Shown here one piece after another: positions 54,401-63,999 of a stretch of DNA of 64,000 nt; position 1 is the stretch's first letter, and each line of letters starts with the position of its first letter. A program made the translations under genes and the position numbers. Source of the stretch: Echinococcus granulosus (taxonomy: Eukaryota > Platyhelminthes > Cestoda > Cyclophyllidea > Taeniidae); contig NW_020170419.1 in assembly GCF_000524195.1 (NCBI RefSeq), positions 419,533 through 483,532 on the forward strand. Reading direction: 5' to 3'. The notes under the pieces are model-generated. The model worked only from the letters and a program-made list of their open reading frames with translations. It searched no databases and was not told the origin of the DNA.

Positions 54401-57161
54401 CCTCGGTGGCCTCCAAGTGTGGGTACAGAGCTAGCTGGTCTTTTATTTTCCTCCTTCCCATTTTGGGCCTTCCTTTGTGTGTCGCCTATCACGTCGGTGG
54501 TGTTTTAAAAGCCCCCCGTGAATTAGGATTACGGTGGTGAGATTGCATTGTTATTATGGAGTTTCGTCCTATTCAGGGCGAATGTAATGTGTGGTTAGGA
54601 GGCGAGTAAAGAGAAGAATTTGCTCCATTCCTTCTTTTGGATGCTATCCTACAACGAGGGTAGCTCACATTGCCTTGCACTTCTCCTAGGAGGTTTTGCC
54701 AAGACTGAGGCACCACTTATCTACCTTGCATTTCTCCATACTTCTTTTGAGGGCCTTTCTTTGCTATGTAGCCGTCCAGCAACCTAACCGTTTTCTATTT
54801 AGTTGAGAAAAAGGGGGACTTTTCTGCACTGACTGGTTCATTGCTAATGGACGTTTCTGAGGGGGTGTATGTAGGTTTCTTCGCGTACCTACGAGTTGAG
54901 TCACACCCACACAATGCGCAGGAACTGTGAGTACCACCCTGCATTCACTTTATCACTTTGACCTCGTCTGGCTGTGCTAGAGGGTGTTAAGGTACGAGCC
55001 TCAGATAGGCGCAACGTTGCGTGAGAGTAATTAGAAGTTTCACTAATTTTTCCCATCGGAAAATCACCTGGCATTCTGCAATTTTGCTCTTTGCTCTGCT
55101 TTAACATAGGACTATTAAATTTGGTAAATAATTTGCGTTTGTTTTAGTGTACTGTCAATTCGACCTTACGTTGACAGCAAATTCATCATTGGGGTGATTC
55201 TAATTCCTCTTTTTTTGCCTCCTCTTTTTTGTCATGAAATTATTCATAGTTTCAATGCGTTTTTTTGCTTTAACAAGTCCCTTTGAAGGCTGCTGTTAGT
55301 CTTTTACTCATTGCCTACTTTTATGGGCTGAATTAACCTCTTTACGGATGTTAAAGCCTGCCCAGCAAAGTGCGTGCATACAGTTTGGGCGAATTCGCAG
55401 TCACCTATAGTCTGATTTGGAGCAGTGAAGGCCTTATTAACCGTGGTGTTTGACAGCGTCGAACATGCTCTGTGAGTAGCCCGACCCGCTTCATGTTTTG
55501 CTTCTCTCCTTGCCTCCTCATTAATTAGGCTACTGTGCCTTTAGTCACACCTAAACTCGGGACAGGGTAGAGAAGGGGGAGGGGTGTATTATCAACTTAT
55601 TAGAGGGGCAGTTGAGAGGCTATGGACATAGCCTTTTCTTGAGTGTTTAAAAATCAGGATGCCAGAATTTTTTTCCCCAACCCTAATTAGTTGTTCCTTT
55701 GTTTTGATAGAATTGGCTTTTATCCCTTATTGTCAACATTAAGTCGCAAAAAACATATATGTTTTTGCTACTGCAATGCACTTTTGGGGGATTTATTTAA
55801 GTAAAATGAGGAATTGACATTTATGCTTGTAGATTTTTGACATGTGTACCGTTAGCACCACTTTTATGCGATGCTGGGTCTGGCAATTTGTCCTGTTTTC
55901 TATCTGATTTCTTCGTCTACTATGCACTGCACTTGTTCTCGATCAGATTGTTCTGACTAATTCTGCCAAGTTCCTGCCTTTTGAACAGAATGGGTGAAGA
56001 TTGATCATTGTGGTGTAGAATACTTGATCGTTTGAAGGTGAACAGCGGTGTGCTTGCTTGCTTGACGTTGGTGTTGAATGCCCATGAAATACCGATTAAA
56101 CATTTAGCCAATGACTTAACCTTGTACAGCGTGCAGGGAAGATGGAACACTCAATGTTTAATCTGTGGAAACGAATTATGTTGATACTACGGGGTTTAAT
56201 ATCTTTTTCTGTCACACCATCTGTCCACGGAAGCCAGATGGCAGATTGTTATTTCTTTCACAGTAAAAGCACAATTACTGCTAGTTTACCAGATATGGTA
56301 GGCTTGTGATGCATGCTGACTTGTTTAATCAGCTTTTCTTTCTTATTTTTTTTCATGTGTAACAAATGTATGTCCACTTTTTGAAAAATGCACTGTTGAC
56401 CCTTCTAACGACACTGCCTTATTGTGCGTGTGAAAGCCTTTTCTCCTACTCTCTGTTCCGCATAGTCCTATGAATCCCTACTTGCGGCCTCAATCCTGCG
56501 TCTTTCTAATCGCCTTCGTCGATGTTCTGATAATCTCGCACAGCGAATCGGGTTCGTTCGAATACCTCCTTCCTTTTCCATGATGTTGCGCAAATTTATA
56601 ATTTCCTCCTGCTACCCCTTCTAGTGCTCCCAGTTCGGATGTCATCTCTCCTGTCGCCCCAAGCAGCTGGAAAAGTGGTCTCAAAACCTCCACTTCTCTC
56701 CACCAAGAGCTCAATGATTCCCTCTCAAATATGCGCACTGTAGAGCAGCATCTCCAATGTACTTATGGCTTAAAATAACGTCTACTTAAACTTATTTCAG
56801 TGCCAAGAATTTATCCTTTTCCGTAGATATGGAAAGCGTTTTATTTGGAGGCGGTGCCAGTGGTGGTACATGTGGACAAAGTAAAACTTCCACCGAGACG
56901 GATTACCTTCAAGAATTGGAGCGTATCAACAACGAATTAAGGGGCTTCGTGCCCATTGGCGCAAGTGGTAGAGGAGGAGAAAGAGACGCTGGAACTGCAA
57001 TTTCTTTGGTCTCCACTGAAGCAACCGACTCCGGGGTTGATGCCTCCATGGGGATAGAACGAGACGGTGATGGAAAAGACGTTACTCCTACGGATACTCC
57101 AAATGGACGTGCTACCAGAAGTAGTGAACAATCTGCCTTCCCCAATGAAGACTTCTATTGA
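27416..57161 (+). CDS. CEP170: CEP170-like centrosomal/microtubule-associated protein, about 1,770 aa in this model
   Basis: CEP170 binds centriole subdistal appendages and microtubules. Exons with matching phases: 27416-27839, 30329-30484, 31367-31423, 32457-32641, 32995-33193, 33509-33703, 33827-34087, 36080-36582, 36955-37518, 40358-40563, 40690-40736, 43823-44535, 45207-45419, 46426-46688, 47459-47706, 48617-48672, (49687-49810), 50552-50619, 52338-52631, 56466-56551, 56625-56758, 56827-57161. The family call rests on LYGKPSWWGDDD in exon 2 (human LYGQPSWWGDDE), repeated EAFTIDL motifs in exons 3 and 4 (human SFTIEF), a long Ser/Pro-rich basic middle, and a helical C-terminus with ILRLSNRLRRCSDNLAQRI then LKTSTSLHQEL (human IVKTSSMEISSIL). 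No FHA domain was found; exon 1 could be internal because an acceptor-like AG precedes it. Exons at 48.6-50.6 kb are uncertain. Low-complexity runs include polyalanine, polyserine and polyproline. Confidence 0.78.
27840..30328 (+). other. First long CEP170-like intron
   Basis: No coding exon is supported. The T-rich and C-rich stretches are typical of the introns of this gene. Open frames at 28300-28735 and 29110-29627 lack family motifs and consistent splice phases. Confidence 0.45.
35595..35870 (-). repeat. Antisense copy of CEP170-like exon 13 (left arm of an inverted repeat)
   Basis: The reverse complement of this segment matches 45198-45486 almost base for base: the whole 213-nt exon plus about 65 nt of downstream intron, with only a handful of substitutions and one short indel. 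It keeps the exon's reading frame through the polyproline end. The acceptor AG of the real exon (GTAGG) reads GTAAA here, so the copy could not be spliced in as that exon even on its own strand. It lies antisense in the intron between exons 7 and 8. Confidence 0.93.
37519..40357 (+). other. CEP170-like intron, 2.8 kb
   Basis: No coding exon is supported. Open frames on both strands (for example 39946-40305 plus, 38705-39079 plus) have no recognisable domain. A CCAAT-type box lies near 39480. Confidence 0.4.
40737..43822 (+). other. CEP170-like intron, 3.1 kb
   Basis: AT-rich intron following the 47-nt exon 11. No coding exon, RNA gene or repeat array is supported. Confidence 0.4.
45198..45486 (+). 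repeat. CEP170-like exon 13 and flank (right arm of an inverted repeat)
   Basis: This arm contains the functional-looking exon (45207-45419) with intact acceptor and donor, encoding EALNEIARRIY near its start and a polyproline run at its end. Its near-identical antisense partner is at 35595-35870, about 9.3 kb away. Exons 8 to 12 lie between the arms. Confidence 0.93.
49687..49810 (+). other. Candidate CEP170-like exon, frame unresolved
   Basis: Bounded by a good acceptor and a GT donor. In phase 0 it links exon 48617-48672 to exon 50552-50619 correctly, but the resulting peptide is Leu/Pro-rich and unlike the rest of the protein. In the next frame it reads a Ser/Pro/Gly-rich peptide (GIYGTPNTPPPSPASHFSP) that fits the composition of the protein but breaks the downstream phase. 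A missed neighbouring exon would reconcile them. Confidence 0.35.
50444..50458. repeat. Poly-C tract
   Basis: A 15-base C run in an intron of the CEP170-like gene. Similar mononucleotide C or G tracts of about 10 or more bases occur near 25967 (G), 33722 (C), 34897 (C) and 57458 (C). These are likely spots of length error in any assembly. Confidence 0.8.
52632..56465 (+). other. CEP170-like intron, 3.8 kb
   Basis: The longest intron of the gene's 3' half. No coding exon, RNA gene or structured repeat is supported. Open frames such as 55920-56150 (minus) are short and featureless. Confidence 0.45.
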
Positions 57162-57519
57162 CGTCTGCGTCCTGTAAACCCTTACTAACCATGCCCCATC
57201 CCCCTCCCTCCCAAATCAAAAGAACATGAATTGCGAACGGAACAAAACATATTTATACCAAGCATTCCTTTTATTTGGAAATTTAAGAGGAAGATGGGAA
57301 TGGTTAACGTTTCCTACTAAAGCCCTCAGGACACGGACATATCCAGCTCGGAGTGTCAATTTGGACAGACAGAGCCTAATTGGCAACGACAGAGGCCCCC
57401 CTCCGTGAGCATTTGCCATGATTCACCAAATAGCGCTAGAAAAGAGCCACGGTCCACCCCCCCCCCCCATCTACGTACGTTGTATGATTCTGGACGGACT
57501 GGAATTTTCGATTTACACA

Positions 57520-57525
57520 AATAAA
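57520..57525 (+). terminator. AATAAA, candidate poly(A) signal for the CEP170-like gene
   Basis: The first canonical AATAAA downstream of the stop codon ending at 57161, about 360 bp away and just before the converging mariner fragment. Usage is inferred from position only. Confidence 0.4.
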
Positions 57526-57553
57526 AAGCAGTCCCGACGAATGGAAAATGCGT

Positions 57554-58067
57554 TTATTTCTCCACATAATCCCCCGCAGCATTTTTCCGGAATTGTAAAT
57601 GTTTGCAAATAATTTTATTCACCGTTCCTACAGACAGCTTTGTCTTGCGTGCAATTTCACGACAGGTTACGCGTCGATTATCCAAAATTAGGCGTTCCAC
57701 TAGCTGAATATTCTCAGGAATGATTGCTGTGGGCCGGGAACCACCACGACCAGGATCGTCTCGGATAGATACACGACCGTTTTTGAAACGTCTGCACCAT
57801 TCGAATGTCTTACTGCGACTGAGCGCCTCATCTTTGAACTGTGCCTGAAGTCGCCGGTAGATTTCTGCGGGTTTGATGCCTTCGTTCACAAGAAATTTCA
57901 TCATCACACGCTGCTGTATGCAAGTATCATCACATTTGGCTGCCAGGTTGATCAGTAGTGCCTTGAACGACTCGTGACATGTACGCTGACTGTCGCGAGT
58001 AGGAATAGGACCCACTTGACATTTACTACTGCGTGAAGCACTGCCACGATGGTGTCCACTCCTAAGC
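57554..58067 (-). mobile_element. Mariner-type transposase fragment: DNA-binding half retained, catalytic half missing
   Basis: The frame is open from an acceptor-like AG at 58068 to the stop at 57554; the first in-frame ATG is at 57904, giving 116 residues. It reads two helix-turn-helix motifs of the mariner/SETMAR type: FLVNEGIKPAEIYRRLQAQF, then a linker with GRGGSRP, then IARKTKLSVGTVNKIICKHL. Right after the second motif the frame ends with GDYVEK. That tail resembles the extreme C-terminus of mariner transposases, so the whole DDD catalytic region appears to be deleted. No stop codon or frameshift interrupts what remains. Terminal inverted repeats were not found. It lies 90 bp downstream of the PIP-box gene on the same strand and converges with the CEP170-like gene. 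It could be a dead internally deleted element or a retained DNA-binding protein. Confidence 0.75.
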
Positions 58068-58157
58068 CTGTAAAATCAAAAGCCCCTATTTGGCTCAAAC
58101 GCCCCACAAAAAAGTAAACATTTTAGTTGGATAACGCAAGTAATGAGCATCACAAGG

Positions 58158-58502
58158 TTAGTAAGAGTCTGGTGACCTAATTCTATTGTCGTAGTGCCTG
58201 TGGAAACCAAAATCAGTCAGAGTCGACTGGCTGGCAGTAATGGGAGGTATTAAAGGAGGTGGTGAACATTCTGGTGATGTTTCTTTTGGAGTGTCCGGAA
58301 TGGCGGGGCGACCAGTGAGACTGGCGTAAAAGCGACGCGCCGGGGCAAGCAGTTGTGAAAAGGCATTAACTAGGAGGATGGAGGCTTTTAAATGAAAAAA
58401 GGAATTACCCGTGGACTGAGTTGCGTCATTTCGAACCCTCTTTATGTAGGGCGCGCCGCATTGACTATATGTGTCATGAGGACGTTTGTTACTGAGTGAC
58501 AT
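58158..58502 (-). CDS. Small basic protein with a PIP-box-like motif, 101 aa
   Basis: Two exons, 58502-58409 and 58369-58158, joined over a 39-nt intron with matching phase; without splicing the frame still reads through the intron, giving 114 aa. The N-terminal third has a bipartite basic stretch (NKRPHD...YIKRVRND) that could be a nuclear localisation signal. The middle has FSQLLAPARRFYASLTGRP, then a Pro/Ser-rich stretch. Near the C-terminus QSTLTDFGFHRH closely follows the PCNA-interacting pattern Q-x-x-L-x-x-F and carries the Thr-Asp pair typical of PIP degrons. The last aromatic position is Gly followed by Phe, so the match is imperfect. The overall plan recalls short PCNA ligands such as p21 or PAF15, without detectable wider similarity. 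A strong acceptor (TTTAG) abuts the ATG directly. Family unassigned; function inferred from one motif. Confidence 0.6.
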   Translation of the reverse strand: MSLSNKRPHDTYSQCGAPYIKRVRNDATQSTGNSFFHLKASILLVNAFSQLLAPARRFYASLTGRPAIPDTPKETSPECSPPPLIPPITASQSTLTDFGFHRHYDNRIRSPDSY

Positions 58503-59534
58503 CTAAAGGTAGGAGGACCGCTGATATAGTTATTATTGGGGACTTTTGTCGATTGTTCCAGCGCCAAATCAGCTAACAGTATATTTAAGCCGAGACACTA
58601 AGTAGTCCAACCATTAGAACGCCTTAATGAATATGTTTGTCCAAAAATTCCTAAGGTAGGATCTCACAAATAATACGGAAAAAAATGTCTAAAACGCCAG
58701 TTCACAAACATTTATTGGCTATAAATAATTGTTTGAAGACGAAAAGCTGTGGCAACCATCGCACAAGCCTAACAGTTGGACTGTTATTGACACTTACAAC
58801 TGGGTTAGAATCCAATCGACCCACAACTCGTCCAAACGAGCATACTTGGAAACGGCGCGGAACCCCTAAAAAATAAAACAGAAATGCGTGCAAATGATTG
58901 CTTAAAACCTTTCTCTATGGTGCATATTTTAAGGCATATGCCATTTTATCACTAAAGGCAAAATTTTCAATGCGGCTGTATAGTCTCATTATTCATTCGC
59001 TGTCTGATTATTTATTTATTCCATATGCGGGTTGCTCAATGAAAGTCTACCATTCTTTTGAGACACAAATTTTGTTTAAGCCTATAGTGCATAATATACC
59101 TTAACAAAGAAGCAGGAAATGATATGACAATTGCAAGTATGGCAGGTTTTTAGCGACATAGGTTGGTAACGTTACAGTTACTGACCAGTTTCCACTCTTT
59201 TCTCCCCCTAGACAAAATTTGCACATAAATTAATGTTATTTTCCGAAACTTTTTTAATGTTACTAGTTGAACTGATGCAAGTAGTGAGGATACCAACTAC
59301 TTATATGCGCAAATTTTACAATGGAACATTGTCAGGTCTTTCCGCTGTATTTTTGTCTGTTTTGAATAATAGAAGATATTGGAAAATAGTAGCAGAGTAC
59401 GAGTTTTGCATCTTGGGACTTCTCTGAAGACAAAAGGAGACGTAATACTGGGGCAGTCATCGCATTACACAGCTCTTCTTCTCTTTTGAGCGTCGTCCCC
59501 GTCGCTCAACTTGGTCAACATTTCGCGTCAGCCA
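58503..59534. other. Intergenic region, no supported gene
   Basis: AT-rich 1 kb between two minus-strand genes. Small open frames on the plus strand (58685-58876, 58898-59104, 59233-59427) show no recognisable features. The promoter or acceptor region of the PIP-box gene is at its left end. Confidence 0.4.
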
Positions 59535-60518
59535 TCAAAACGTAGTCACTGCTCCAAAGAAATACCTACGAGCTGCCCGTAACAGTCAACAAATTTACAT
59601 GTAACTGAGTAGATATTTGACCTTACCGCCACCGATCTCTTTTGATAACTCAGCTGCATCTGGATTTTCGGCCGGTATGAGAACTAGATTCAGGGACAGA
59701 GGATTGTGTTGGCCATCATGTGTATCTACAGATAGACGTAGAAATGCTGGCCTAAAATCAGACTTTTGCAAGGTAGGACGGGATTCAATATAGGTTTATG
59801 AGGGAAGGATTTCGCGTCTGTTCCTCCTTACCACGTTGTTTTCACTTCGGAGCTGCCTAGTCGTATCTACCCGAGTTCTATCCAGCTAGTCGAGAAGTGG
59901 AAGAGATATTGCAAGTTAACTTTATTGACAGCTTTATGCAAGTATGGGAGGGAACCTCGGCAACGAATCTGTTTCAGATGGTTCATGGCCAGTGTTGCTT
60001 CAGTTGTTAACAGCTTTCCTGCAGAACACGGGGTTGTCGTAGTTGCCTAGGATAGACGTCAATTTTAGCTCTTCTGTTTGGTGTCATCACCGATCCACCC
60101 ATCCGCAGTACATGTACTTCTTCCGCCTCACAAAACTTTATCAACCAGCAGTGGGAATCAGAAGAGATGTTTTTAGGGCCGGGTTCACTTTCCGCTGCCA
60201 TCAATGTGACACCCCGTGACTCCCCCAAAGATGAAAGGCGACATAATACTTAAGCAGAATAAAATTATTTGACATACAGAAGGTATTTGGACTGCTGGCA
60301 TGGCTCAAAGGCCTAAACTCCCGGTGTGTGGTACCATGGCTAAGTTAAATGTGGCTCTTATCTAAAACCGAGATACAAACAGCTATCGTATTATAACGAA
60401 CACTATATAATCTTATATCCTCGTAATTTACTCCTTTCTCAACTTTGTTGCCTTCTCTGGTGACACCTGGCTGTTTCGACGGTTCTGCAGACAAAAAGGA
60501 AGTTAAACTGTGGAGTTT
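59535..60518 (-). CDS. Unassigned multi-exon gene, C-terminal part (about 170 aa seen)
   Basis: I do not recognise this protein. Exons with agreeing phases and GT-AG ends: 60194-60099, 60018-59921, 59866-59832, 59751-59627, 59572-59535; a possible upstream exon runs from about 60518 to 60390. The joined product has CWLIKFCEAEEVHVLRMG, then ATLAMNHLKQIRC, then PAFLRLSVDTHDG leading to NPLSLNLVLIPAENPDAAEL, and ends RRYFFGAVTTF before a TGA. It alternates hydrophobic and charged residues like a small alpha/beta domain, with no signal peptide, membrane segment or low complexity. The 59921/59866 intron (54 nt) is needed to remove an in-frame TAG; if it is not an intron this would be a broken copy. 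The start codon was not located. Composition and splice agreement support a real gene, but its extent and function are open. Confidence 0.55.
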
Positions 60519-62964
60519 GAATAGCTCCACTGACTAAGCCCATGGTTAGATAGACTGCATATCTGCTCTCTTACTTTGAAATTTGGTTGCACCTCAGTGT
60601 CTTCTTCCGACTATCTCAATTTAGTTTGCAATGTGACTTAATGGTAAGATGGACTACTTCAACTCCTCTAAATAGGACGCAACTTTATCTGGTCAATGGC
60701 TTCCTCCGGAAATAAGTACCAAAAGTAGCCTTTACCTAATCTTCCCTGTGGGCAATTTTCGTAGAGTCGGTCTTCCGCACCAGATATCCTGCACCCTCGC
60801 GCCAATCGCGCACTTGATACGAGGCTATTACAAAAAATAACCACCACTGAACCTTTTTTGTTCCATCACTTTATCAGACTACCCCCTTTTGAATCATTTT
60901 ACCCTTTTTTAATTAGTTTTCTTGGTCGTGCAGAAAAGTTGGTGCGTCACGTATGTGTGACACAAGCTCTAAAAATGGTAGCAGTGCTGGGGTATCGCGG
61001 CCACTCAAAATTATGAGATAAGTGTTTGAAACTTCTACAATTTTTGTTGTCTTTGAAAGAAATAATGCTTTTTTACTAAACTGGCCTCTTTTAACTAAAC
61101 TACTGCTAAACTGTTGCCATTGCATCAAATAATTACCAGAAGCATTGTTCTGCTTCTTAGGTCACTGCAATTTAATGGATTTAGGCAGGGCTGTGGTTAA
61201 AGAGGATACAGATTAGCACATAATTAGAGGGCAAATCCCTCAACCGATTTCCTCTTGCCATGATAATAGGTAGAGGAGAGCCCTCCTCTAATCCCTCCAT
61301 CTCCAGCCTCCCGCACCCTCCCTCCAACTCGGACAAATAAGACGATCAGTGGTTAGTCCTCTCAGCACCAAGTGCTAATCGCCTCTACAGTACTCAAGTA
61401 AATAACGTGATTTCTAAAAAAAATGCTTATGAGTTATAACTCCTAATCGGAGTTGGTATTGTCGATGGTTTGGCGGTCGGTGAGAGGTGGTATGGGAAAT
61501 CATTTTATAATCTTATGCAACTTTCTAGAGGATACGTCGCAAGATCTGCTTCTGCAAAAACGTATACTTTGAGAGAAGAGGTACTGCCTCACCGCATCCT
61601 CTGCATACCCCCTAGACCCTAGGGCGAGCGGTGTCAGGCAAAAAAACGGAGGTAGCCAGGGTAGAGTAGAGGGGAGCGGTTTGACCTCCCAAAGAGGAAG
61701 AGTTGATCTTAAAATCCGGATTAAAAGCCCACACACATCAATATAGAATCCTGGTGAAAATATACCAACTTAATGTATTAGTATCACAAATAAGTGTCAG
61801 CGTGATTCGTGCATTTGAGCTTAGCGTCACAAGTATAAGCGTACCTCACCATTATTCTCTATTTTATATTTTGCGCTAAAGCGTTTAAAAGCGGGCCAGG
61901 AGCAAGTACGACCGCCTCCACTTTTCTACCCATCAAACGTTGTCCACTTAGATGTATAAGAAGAGCTGTAAAAAGAAATTTCTGCTGATTGGTAGCTCCG
62001 CTTGTGAGTGCACTCATTGTGGAGTTTCACGCAGTCTTAAGTAGCGCCGAGTCAGTAAATCATAACCCATTCTGAAGCAGTCCACAGAGTTGACACGACT
62101 TTGGACCCATCTAAGTCGACGTGGTGCGTAGCTCACGCTGAGGTTAAATCCCCTTCTGCAGGACTGATGAGGCTTCCTTCCAACAGTTCAGCTTCCTTTC
62201 TGGAATTTGGGTGCTAAAAACCTTGCTTCGGATGGATGCAAGAGGGAAAACTCGAGTCGACACGTTTTTTGAGTCCTAGGCAAGCAGTGTTGAAGGAAGG
62301 AGAGAGGGATGGAGCTAGAGAAAGACTAACAATCAGACTTAATTGTTTGCAGTTTACATGGGAACTCCTCATGGCTAAAGTAGAAGAGTGATCCAAAGTA
62401 AGGGGGAAAGACACGCTTAAAAGAAGGTTCTCCCCAGACTGCCAAAACGCTTTGGGGACTTTTGTCCACACTGGCGCAGAATTTTACGGTCCAGTGGGAG
62501 GGCAGAAGACGCAACAAGTGAACCTCCTAAGCAAGCTTTAATCTTGCCGCCATTTGGTGATATCAAGCCTCTATACTGTCAAAAAGGAGGAAAAAAGCAG
62601 ATAGTTAATTGGACCCTCTAGTTATGGCGCTTCAATGCGTCGCCTCTATAAGTAGCCTATTTTGTGCGTTATTTGATTTAAAAGCAAATTTTTAAGCTTT
62701 TACTGCTCTTCTATGCATTGGTAACACCATCAGCAAGAATATTTGGGTATGACGAGGGAAGGAGATGTATGGATGGCCATCAAACTCCCGTCCCTTCATA
62801 CCCCTCCCCCTTCCTCCCGCTACTAGTGCGTGGGTCACATTCTCGTCTCCCCCTTAATCCCATCGCCAACCACTCGCCTAACGCCTCATTAGACCTCATT
62901 TATAAGTTGCTCCAGTAGGTCCCTTCACTTTCCTACTTTGAGTACGCCAAGCCGTGTGTACTAA
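60519..62964. other. Intergenic region upstream of the SLC6 gene
   Basis: About 2.4 kb between divergent genes; it should contain the SLC6 transporter promoter and perhaps the first exons of the unassigned minus-strand gene. No further exon could be supported. A CCAAT-type box lies near 61987. Confidence 0.4.
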
Positions 62965-63262
62965 ATGCAACAAATAACCATCGACGGTGCCAAGATTAAA
63001 AGTGAAGTTTTGGAAAGTGGCAGGAATGCTGTAGATGTGGTTGTGGAAGACAAGTCTTTAAAGTCGTGCAATCTGCAGGATCCGACGCCATCGCTGGTGG
63101 AAGCCGTGGTGGTAGAGACAGCAGAGGCAGGTGTTACGAAAGTCGAGCGAAAACGAGAGAAATGGGACACAAAAGTTGACTTTCTCCTTTCTGTGATTGG
63201 ATTCGCCGTGGATTTAGGGAATATATGGCGGTTTCCCTATATTTGTTATCAAAATGGTGGAG
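62965..63262 (+). CDS. SLC6 sodium-dependent monoamine (serotonin-type) transporter, first coding exon, partial
   Basis: SLC6 carriers take up neurotransmitters with Na+ and Cl- at the plasma membrane. Only 99 codons lie in the window; the exon ends in a GT donor (phase 1) and the next exons must lie beyond 64000. The N-terminal 70 residues are an acidic cytoplasmic region. They lead into [11 protein letters not shown] and the first membrane helix [20 protein letters not shown], followed by CYQNGGG. The Asp in AVDLGN marks a monoamine carrier, since GABA and glycine carriers have Gly at this position. AVDLGN with YICYQNGGG matches SERT better than the dopamine carrier (VDLAN, YLCYKN). The start is the first ATG after an in-frame stop region and gives a normal SERT-like N-terminal length. 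The subtype call is moderately sure; the family is firm. Confidence 0.92.
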
Positions 63263-63716
63263 GTGCGTTGACAGAGGACTCTTTTATGTTTAACTTATCA
63301 TAGACAGAAAGGTCGCAAAAGTAGAACGTCCTTTAACTTCTTATGATATTGATTTACCCAAAGTTGAATTATTTAATAGGAAATTTATAAGATCTCAGGA
63401 TCTATACTAAGTAAATAATCAGATTAGCGAAATTTATCAGCCAATACCCATGAAGCTTTTCCTAAAAAAATGTTCTTTAAAATATGGTCATAGGCTTCCA
63501 AAGTGCTGAACATTAAAAAGTTGTTGAAATATTGTTCGTATTTGTGAAATCACTTCGTAAAACAGTTACTTTGCCTTGATCTAAAAACATTCATTTTTAT
63601 TTCTTCAAATAAAGTTGTCAATCTTGTGCTCTCAGTTATTTTTGAGTAAGGCCATGTGTGTGTACAAGAATATTATTTCCAGAAAGCGGGTATTATAAAA
63701 CCTCAATTTGAAGAGT
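63263..63716 (+). other. SLC6 intron, no features seen
   Basis: AT-rich start of the first coding intron of the SLC6 gene. No second exon is visible before the window edge. Confidence 0.5.
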
Positions 63717-63999
63717 TTATTTTGTAAACGGCAATAAAAACAATAAAATCAGAATTGTAATTGAATAGTATGGGTTACAGCCTAAATCTTTGATCGATTT
63801 CACACAAGGCACTTTATTACTACATTCTTGGTAGCGCGGCTTATAAGTCGTGTCGTACCTAGATCCGCGTATGGTGTTTTTATACGGATCGGCATAAACG
63901 ACATTTAACCATGAATTATATGGGGCATATTTTGTGCAACAAAGACTACAGTAACAGGACATACGAGACCCCAAATCAGTCAGTAAAACGAAACAGAAC
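63717..63999 (-). CDS. Possible small Cys-rich protein with a hydrophobic C-terminal tail, partial
   Basis: The frame is open on the minus strand from close to the window edge and reads CYCSLCC, then a polar stretch with further cysteines (ECSNKVPC, DLGCNP), and ends with a hydrophobic tail YYSITILILLFLLPFTK. A Cys-rich ectodomain with such a tail suggests a GPI-anchored surface protein. The TAA stop overlaps an AATAAA hexamer, which would suit a gene end. It lies antisense within the SLC6 intron. No family was recognised, and the start and any signal peptide lie outside the window. It may also be a chance frame in AT-rich DNA. Confidence 0.3.
   Translation of the reverse strand, partial: FCFVLLTDLGSRMSCYCSLCCTKYAPYNSWLNVVYADPYKNTIRGSRYDTTYKPRYQECSNKVPCVKSIKDLGCNPYYSITILILLFLLPFTK

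Noticed and set aside
59867..59920. In-frame TAG in the unassigned minus-strand gene, suggesting a pseudogene
   Set aside because: The stop sits at the end of a 54-nt segment with GT and AG ends that splices in phase, so an intron is the simpler reading.
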